Assembly: GCA_947446865.1 (NCBI GenBank)
Contig: CANFHX010000010.1
Location: 30,031 to 94,030, forward strand
DNA: 64,000 bases
Source: Flavobacteriaceae bacterium
GTDB taxonomy: Bacteria; Bacteroidota; Bacteroidia; Flavobacteriales; Flavobacteriaceae
Direction of reading: 5' to 3'
In this document: one piece after another, positions 58,572 to 64,000 of the stretch
Layout: each line of letters starts with the position of its first letter
How positions within the stretch are numbered: position 1 is the first letter of the stretch
The notes under the pieces: generated by a model
Told to the model about the DNA's origin: nothing
The model's input: only the letters and a program-made list of their open reading frames with translations
The model's database searches: none
Made by a program: the position numbers and the translations under genes

Positions 58572-59846
58572 TTATTCGTATTTTCTTTTTACAAACCATC
58601 TATCATTTAAAGATAAACCAATATTAAAGTTCATATAATGTTCTCTAACTAATCCAGCGCTTTTAGTTCCTCTATTACCTAATTCAAAACCAATATTTAC
58701 ATTAGAGAAAGCTCCTTTTAAAGGCATTCCTAATCCTAAAGTTAGAGCGCCATCTTTAATGTCTGTGTTGTTTATAATTAATCCTGTATTTTCATATCTA
58801 AATCCTCCACGATATACTACTCGGCTAAAATATTTAGAATACGATTTGTAATTTGGAATATAATAACCACCAAAAGTAAATTTAGTAGAATTTTTATAAC
58901 TAACATTTGAAATATCGCTAAATCTATTACCAAAATTACTAGTGTTTTGGAAAATTACCTCAGAACCAACAGACCATTTTTTTACATCTCCTACTCCAAT
59001 TCCGAAAGTAAATTTAGAAGGAAGTTTTAATTTAGTGCTTGGCACAGTAACATCTATAGGATCTCCAACTACTCCTGCAACTACTCCTGAAAGTACTTGC
59101 ACTAAGGATATAGTTCTAGTATTTCCTAAATTTAATTTAGCCTCAGGAGAATAGGTTGCACTAGAGAAAAAATTTAATTTATTGCTGATTTTAGTTTTAT
59201 AAGAAAGACCAGTATTAAAATTAACTCCATTAGCATTAGATCTATTCAACTCTTTAGAAGCATATTGAATTGGTACTCCATTTGCATCATTTCGGATAGA
59301 TATATTTTGGGTGTTAATTTGACCAAAATTATATTGCACATCAACTCCAAAACTTAAATCTTTAGTTAATTGGTAACCAAAACCAAGAAACACTTTATTT
59401 ACTCCACCATCTCCTTTATCGTAGCTATCTGTTCGTATAGAATTAACATCTGTAAAACTGCTTTTAATATTATATCCAACCGAAGAATAAGGAATTAATC
59501 CAAAACCAATTCCCATTTTATTCAACGGAACACCAATAGCTAAGTAATCTAATGCTGTACGTTGTGCTTTTTCATTTTGAGAATTTGTTTTTAAATTATT
59601 AACTGAAAATGTACCTCCAACGGCATACGTAGTCAATTTTAAACTTGAATACATGGCAGGGTTTACAATATTCATGTGGATACTATCTGGAATAACCGAC
59701 ATTCCACCCATAGAACTATTTTCGATAGTTCCTTTAAAACGAACATCTCCGATACCGTAAAAAGAATAAGGCGAAGAAGTACCTTCTTGTGCGAAGGATA
59801 CTAGAGAAAAAAGTAAACAAATACTTACTATAATTTTTTTAATCAT
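58572..59846 (-). CDS. Outer-membrane beta-barrel protein
   Basis: Signal peptide; SPYSFYGIGDVRFKGTIENSSMGGM; FadL-like barrel pattern. Confidence 0.8.
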   Translation of the reverse strand: MIKKIIVSICLLFSLVSFAQEGTSSPYSFYGIGDVRFKGTIENSSMGGMSVIPDSIHMNIVNPAMYSSLKLTTYAVGGTFSVNNLKTNSQNEKAQRTALDYLAIGVPLNKMGIGFGLIPYSSVGYNIKSSFTDVNSIRTDSYDKGDGGVNKVFLGFGYQLTKDLSFGVDVQYNFGQINTQNISIRNDANGVPIQYASKELNRSNANGVNFNTGLSYKTKISNKLNFFSSATYSPEAKLNLGNTRTISLVQVLSGVVAGVVGDPIDVTVPSTKLKLPSKFTFGIGVGDVKKWSVGSEVIFQNTSNFGNRFSDISNVSYKNSTKFTFGGYYIPNYKSYSKYFSRVVYRGGFRYENTGLIINNTDIKDGALTLGLGMPLKGAFSNVNIGFELGNRGTKSAGLVREHYMNFNIGLSLNDRWFVKRKYE

Positions 59847-60571
59847 TGTTGATTGTATTGAAATGTTTGATTCAAACTTTCTAAAAGAAAATTTGAATTG
59901 GCAAATATGGTATTTTTTAATCGTTCAGCCAAAAATTCTGCGTCTCCTCCCGTTAAAATTATGATAAAGTTATCATTTTTATTTAAAATAGAGGAAATAA
60001 AGCCGTCTATTTCAAAAGTAATGCCATTTATCACTCCGGAATGAATTGATTGTTCTGTGGAATTCCCTATGCTATTTTTTGGCTGATCTATGGCTAATAA
60101 CGGAAGATTTGCTGTAAAATTGTTTAAAGATGCGTAACGCAAGCGAATACCTGGAGATATAGCACCACCATGATATACATTATTTTCATCAACAAAATCA
60201 TAAGTAATGCAAGTTCCAGCATCAATTACCAATCGATTTTTGTTTGGAAACTGCAATACCGCTCCAGAAGTTAATACCATTCTATCAATTCCAAGAGTAT
60301 TTGGTGTTGTGTATTGATTTTGGAACGGAAATTTACTTTCATGAGAGATAAAACTTACTTCCATACCCTCTTTTAGTCCTAAAAAATCGCTTTTTTGAAG
60401 CTTTCCTACAGATGCAATGGCAATGTTTTTAATTTCTGAGAAAAAAATTAAAGTATTTTCTACCTCCTTTTTCCAATCGGAATAGGGGATTATTTTCTTA
60501 TTAATAAGTGTATTCTGTTCAAATACAGCTAATTTGATTTGGGTATTTCCTACATCAATGGCTAGAAGCAT
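59843..60571 (-). CDS. coaX: Type III pantothenate kinase
   Basis: MLLAIDVGNTQIKLAVFE; TLGIDRMVL; VIDAGTCITYDFV; YHGGAISPGI. Confidence 0.96.
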   Translation of the reverse strand: MLLAIDVGNTQIKLAVFEQNTLINKKIIPYSDWKKEVENTLIFFSEIKNIAIASVGKLQKSDFLGLKEGMEVSFISHESKFPFQNQYTTPNTLGIDRMVLTSGAVLQFPNKNRLVIDAGTCITYDFVDENNVYHGGAISPGIRLRYASLNNFTANLPLLAIDQPKNSIGNSTEQSIHSGVINGITFEIDGFISSILNKNDNFIIILTGGDAEFLAERLKNTIFANSNFLLESLNQTFQYNQQ

Positions 60572-60624
60572 AATTGGATATTTAGAAATGCAAAGTTACA
60601 AATAGATTTTTTTTAAAAATTGTT

Positions 60625-60654
60625 TTGGATAAATTAAAAATCGTTCTATATTTG
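60625..60654 (+). promoter_or_regulatory. Bacteroidota-type promoter of tRNA-Phe
   Basis: TTG (60625-60627) - 19 bp - TATATTTG (60647-60654). Confidence 0.8.
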
Positions 60655-60669
60655 CACCCGCATTAGCAA

Positions 60670-60742
60670 GGTGCCTTAGCTCAGATGGTAGAGCAATGGA
60701 CTGAAAATCCATGTGTCCCTGGTTCGATCCCTGGAGGCACCA
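60670..60742 (+). tRNA. tRNA-Phe (anticodon GAA)
   Basis: GGTGCCT/AGGCACC acceptor stem, ATGGA-CTGAAAA-TCCAT anticodon arm, CCTGGTTCGATCCCTGG T-arm. Confidence 0.97.
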
Positions 60743-60754
60743 CTTTAAAGCTGT

Positions 60755-60791
60755 AACCCTTGATTATCAACTGATAATCAAGGGTTTTTTA
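60755..60791 (+). terminator. Intrinsic terminator of tRNA-Phe
   Basis: AACCCTTGATTATC-aact-GATAATCAAGGGTTTTTT. Confidence 0.9.
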
Positions 60792-60828
60792 TTTCTTCTA
60801 AACAAACCCTTTGTAAGTCAGTATAATT

Positions 60829-60857
60829 TAAAAACCTCCCGAATAGAGAGGTTTTTA
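60829..60857 (-). terminator. Terminator near amylase 3' end
   Basis: AAAACCTC-ccgaatag-AGAGGTTTTT. Confidence 0.7.
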
Positions 60858-60885
60858 AAAACTATTCAAAAAATATTCTTTGTAA

Positions 60886-63756
60886 TTATTCTTTGATTAA
60901 TCGCAATGTTTTTTCACGAAGATTAGTATCGGTTATTTTTACAAAATAAATTCCTTGGTTTAATTCATCAATTGAATAAGATTGATTAGAAGCAACTTTA
61001 GAAAAAGTTTTTACCAATTGCCCTGTAATTGAATAAATCTGAACTTTTTCGCTATCAGTATTTAAAACAAAATAATTTGATGTTGGATTTGGAGACAACG
61101 CAATTAAATCGGCAGAATCAAAAGATTCGTTATTTAAAACTGCTTGATTTCCAAAAACTCTAAAACCTCCGGGTTCTATACTAATATTCATATTGGCATT
61201 TGACACACTAAAAGTGGTATTATCCATTAAATTAGACCAAGAACCTGTAAAAGGGAAACCACCTGCTACATTGTAAGTACTGTCGGAAAAATTAGTTAAT
61301 ACAAATACATAACTTAATGCAGATGTTTGGGAAGTGCTTGTGTAAACATCTAATCTTGGATGCCCCGAATTACCAATATTCCATGCATAAGAACCATTTT
61401 CAAAAACATCTTGGCTCTTTTTTAAATCTATCATTTTTGCCCAATTATTATAAATTGCACTTCTATTAGTATCGGTTAACCAACTTCCAGTCCATTGAGG
61501 TTGTGGTTTAGTGTCTAATTTACAATCTGGATTTGAATAAGAGACTGCTCCATTATTACAAGTCCATAAAGAGCTATCCCAACCTAAATCGCCAAAATGC
61601 CAAATCATTTTAGGCCCAGGAACCAACAGATGAACGGCTCCCATAGCAGACAATCTTAATTGCACTTTAGCTAGATTTCCTTGTGTTTGACCTGATTCAT
61701 TAAATGCTTTATAGGCAATTCTTTCTTCATCATGACTTTCGGCATACCCAACAAATCGATTGGTAGCAAAATCGGAAATTCCAGATATATCCGAAAAATT
61801 TCCTTTCATTAATTCCGAATAAGAATCGGTCATTTTACGCCAAAGCATAATACCTTTAGTGTCTCCAGAACGTAAATAATTAGCCCATTCGGTTTCTTCT
61901 GTAGCAGAACCACCATTTCCTAAATGTTCAAAAATAACATAAAAATTAGGGTCTAATTCCCATTGTTTATCTGCATACCATTTCATTTTAGCAACTCTAT
62001 CACTTAAATAAGAATTAGTACAAGCTTCTTGACCGCCTGCAACTGTCGAAGGACAAGCATTGGTAAATCCTTTAGTTAAATCCCATCGGAAACCATCAAT
62101 TTTATAATCCTGAATCCATGTTCTTATTGTTCTGGTTACATAAGTGTTTGTAAGATTATTTGGTTCTCTAAAGTGATTTAAATCACTTCCAACACTATAC
62201 GAGTGCATAGCGCTTTGATTCACATAAGGGTTTTCTGCTGAAGTACCAACTGCATCCGCCCAACCATCTCCATCGGCATCGGTCATCCACATTCTTACAA
62301 GAGGAGAACGACCGAAAACGTGGTTTAATGCTACATCTAAAATCACTGCAATACCATTTTGATGGCATAAATCAATAAATTCTTTTAATTTAGAAGGCGG
62401 TCCATATCTTTTATCTGGAGCCATATGAAATACTGAATTATACCCCCAACTCAAATTGCCTTCAAATTCCATTATTGGCATTAATTGAATAGCATTTACT
62501 TTTAAATTTTTAAAATAATCAATTCTATTAATTAAATTTTGATAACTTCTATCGGCATCAAAATCTCGAACTAAAACTTCATAAATCACTAAATCTTTTT
62601 TCTTTGGTTTAACAAAATTGGTAGTAGCTGTACTCCAATTATAATTATAAAAAGCAGTTGGTCCTGTTTGTAATACAGAAACTTCTCTATCTTGTCCTGG
62701 GGCAATAGTGCTATAGATTGGCATATTTGGATAAACCCCTAAAGTTGCTATTTCGGGATCATCGAATGGAGATAAAACTAGACTAGAAAAAGGATCGGCA
62801 GTTTTTACAATCGTAGGAGAATTAGCAGGTAAACTAGTATTATCGCAAACCCAATATTGGTAAGCATATACAGTACCCGAAGTTAAACCAGTTAATGTCA
62901 ACCAAAATTTTCCTGTAGTAGGATCTTTTTTCATTGCATAACTAGTAGATGGAAGCCAATTATTAAAATTACCAGCAACGTACACAAAATCTTTAAAAGG
63001 AGCGTTTAATACTAAAGTGGCAGTTGTATCATCATTTGGATCATAGTTAATCCCATCTTCCATACCATCTGGTAGAGCAGCATTAATTACTCCTGGATTA
63101 ACAATAATTGTAAATTTTTTCGAGACTGTTGTGGTTCCTAAAGTTGCAGACACGACATATACTTTATTTGTAGTCACATTAGTGTCACCACAAGTAAAAA
63201 ATGATGTTGGCGCTGTAGAACAAGTAGTAATAGGAACTCCGTTAGCAGTAACCGAATAAATAGCATTTCCTCCAGTATTGTTAGCAACAATACTAGTATT
63301 ATATCCAGATGTAACAATAGTATTACTGTTTTCTGATGGTGAAACAAGGTTCATTTGAAAAGCACCTACCGTAAGTGTTAAATCGGCAGTTTGAAGAGAA
63401 CACGTTGCGCTTCTAACAACAATGTTAATTTTAGTAACACTTCCGGTGCTTACGCCATAAAAAGCCAAAACTGAAGGTGTTATGTCAAGTTTATAGATAT
63501 TCCCAGAGACTAACGTAAAGGATGGTTGAGCAGTACTACACCAACTACTAATAACGTTTTGCCATGCCGTACCGTTTAAAGTTACACCAGTATGCGCATA
63601 TAAAGTACCAGTATAAGAAGCCAATGGGGTTCCTGTTTTATCAAACAAAATGGTTCCGGATTGATTTGCTTCTGGAGCAGTTCCTCCTTGCCAAGAAACC
63701 TGAGAATAACCGATTATTGAGAACAAATAAATCGATAAAATTATTATTTTTTTCAT
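60886..63756 (-). CDS. Secreted alpha-amylase family glycoside hydrolase with T9SS C-terminal sorting domain
   Basis: GH13 motifs ILDVALNHVF, IDGFRWDLTKGF, VGYAESHDEER; C-terminal LSPNPTSNYFVLNTDSEKVQIYSITGQLVKTF...IYFVKITDTNLREKTLRLIKE. Confidence 0.95.
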   Translation of the reverse strand: MKKIIILSIYLFSIIGYSQVSWQGGTAPEANQSGTILFDKTGTPLASYTGTLYAHTGVTLNGTAWQNVISSWCSTAQPSFTLVSGNIYKLDITPSVLAFYGVSTGSVTKINIVVRSATCSLQTADLTLTVGAFQMNLVSPSENSNTIVTSGYNTSIVANNTGGNAIYSVTANGVPITTCSTAPTSFFTCGDTNVTTNKVYVVSATLGTTTVSKKFTIIVNPGVINAALPDGMEDGINYDPNDDTTATLVLNAPFKDFVYVAGNFNNWLPSTSYAMKKDPTTGKFWLTLTGLTSGTVYAYQYWVCDNTSLPANSPTIVKTADPFSSLVLSPFDDPEIATLGVYPNMPIYSTIAPGQDREVSVLQTGPTAFYNYNWSTATTNFVKPKKKDLVIYEVLVRDFDADRSYQNLINRIDYFKNLKVNAIQLMPIMEFEGNLSWGYNSVFHMAPDKRYGPPSKLKEFIDLCHQNGIAVILDVALNHVFGRSPLVRMWMTDADGDGWADAVGTSAENPYVNQSAMHSYSVGSDLNHFREPNNLTNTYVTRTIRTWIQDYKIDGFRWDLTKGFTNACPSTVAGGQEACTNSYLSDRVAKMKWYADKQWELDPNFYVIFEHLGNGGSATEETEWANYLRSGDTKGIMLWRKMTDSYSELMKGNFSDISGISDFATNRFVGYAESHDEERIAYKAFNESGQTQGNLAKVQLRLSAMGAVHLLVPGPKMIWHFGDLGWDSSLWTCNNGAVSYSNPDCKLDTKPQPQWTGSWLTDTNRSAIYNNWAKMIDLKKSQDVFENGSYAWNIGNSGHPRLDVYTSTSQTSALSYVFVLTNFSDSTYNVAGGFPFTGSWSNLMDNTTFSVSNANMNISIEPGGFRVFGNQAVLNNESFDSADLIALSPNPTSNYFVLNTDSEKVQIYSITGQLVKTFSKVASNQSYSIDELNQGIYFVKITDTNLREKTLRLIKE

Positions 63757-63854
63757 GCCTGCTTATTTTTGAATATTTATGCAATTTAAGGAAAAATACA
63801 CACCTTTTATGTTAAAGAAATTATATAAAAAAATAAGCCCCACTTAAATTTCTA

Positions 63855-64000
63855 GACTGCCCCCAAAAAGTTAGACACTATTTGGGGGTATTTTTATGGA
63901 AAGAAAAGTAAAGTATGATTATGCGTTTAAACTTGAATGTGTAAAATTAGTTTTAGAAAAGCATTATTCTTGCAACTATGCTTCAATAGAAAAAGGTGTA
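63855..64000 (+). mobile_element. Left end of IS3-family insertion sequence, including 5' part of orfA (ATG 63896), cut by window edge
   Basis: Terminal GACTGCCCCCAAAAAGTTAGACA; MERKVKYDYAFKLECVKLVLEKHYSCNYASIEKGV... Confidence 0.85.

Overview
The window is a 64 kb AT-rich chromosomal segment from a Flavobacterium-like member of Bacteroidota. Evidence for this: PorT, a type IX secretion C-terminal sorting domain, TAnnTTTG promoters, a GYDIA-type GHMP kinase and DUF5686. Most of it is housekeeping: lysS, hppA, pdhB, etfBA, thyA-folA, ubiE-porT, fbaA, accD, purH, mreBCD-pbp2-rodA, rpoD, rpe, HMG-CoA reductase, lptC, coaX and tRNA-Phe. A secreted alpha-amylase and the left end of an IS3-family element lie at the right edge. 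The left ~11 kb is an anaerobic/nitrosative-stress region: globin, RIC/ScdA, split class III RNR, NorBC-like proteins, a fasciclin lipoprotein, a His-rich membrane protein and a Crp/Fnr regulator. The strongest findings are: (1) an apparent regulon, in which palindromes of the form TATGA-N6-TCATA lie at one fixed distance (36.5 bp) from the TTTG of four -7 boxes and at 37.5 bp for the regulator itself; (2) a NorB-like protein that lacks conserved metal/heme ligands; (3) a NrdD whose glycyl-radical domain is a separate 54-aa ORF; (4) a set of intergenic arrays that share a 7-bp period but have a different heptamer at each locus; (5) two PIN toxin-antitoxin cassettes, each flanked by direct repeats, one with a nonsense-interrupted toxin; (6) a Cys-rich tail on the membrane pyrophosphatase. 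All calls come from reading the sequence and the ORF track; no database search was run.
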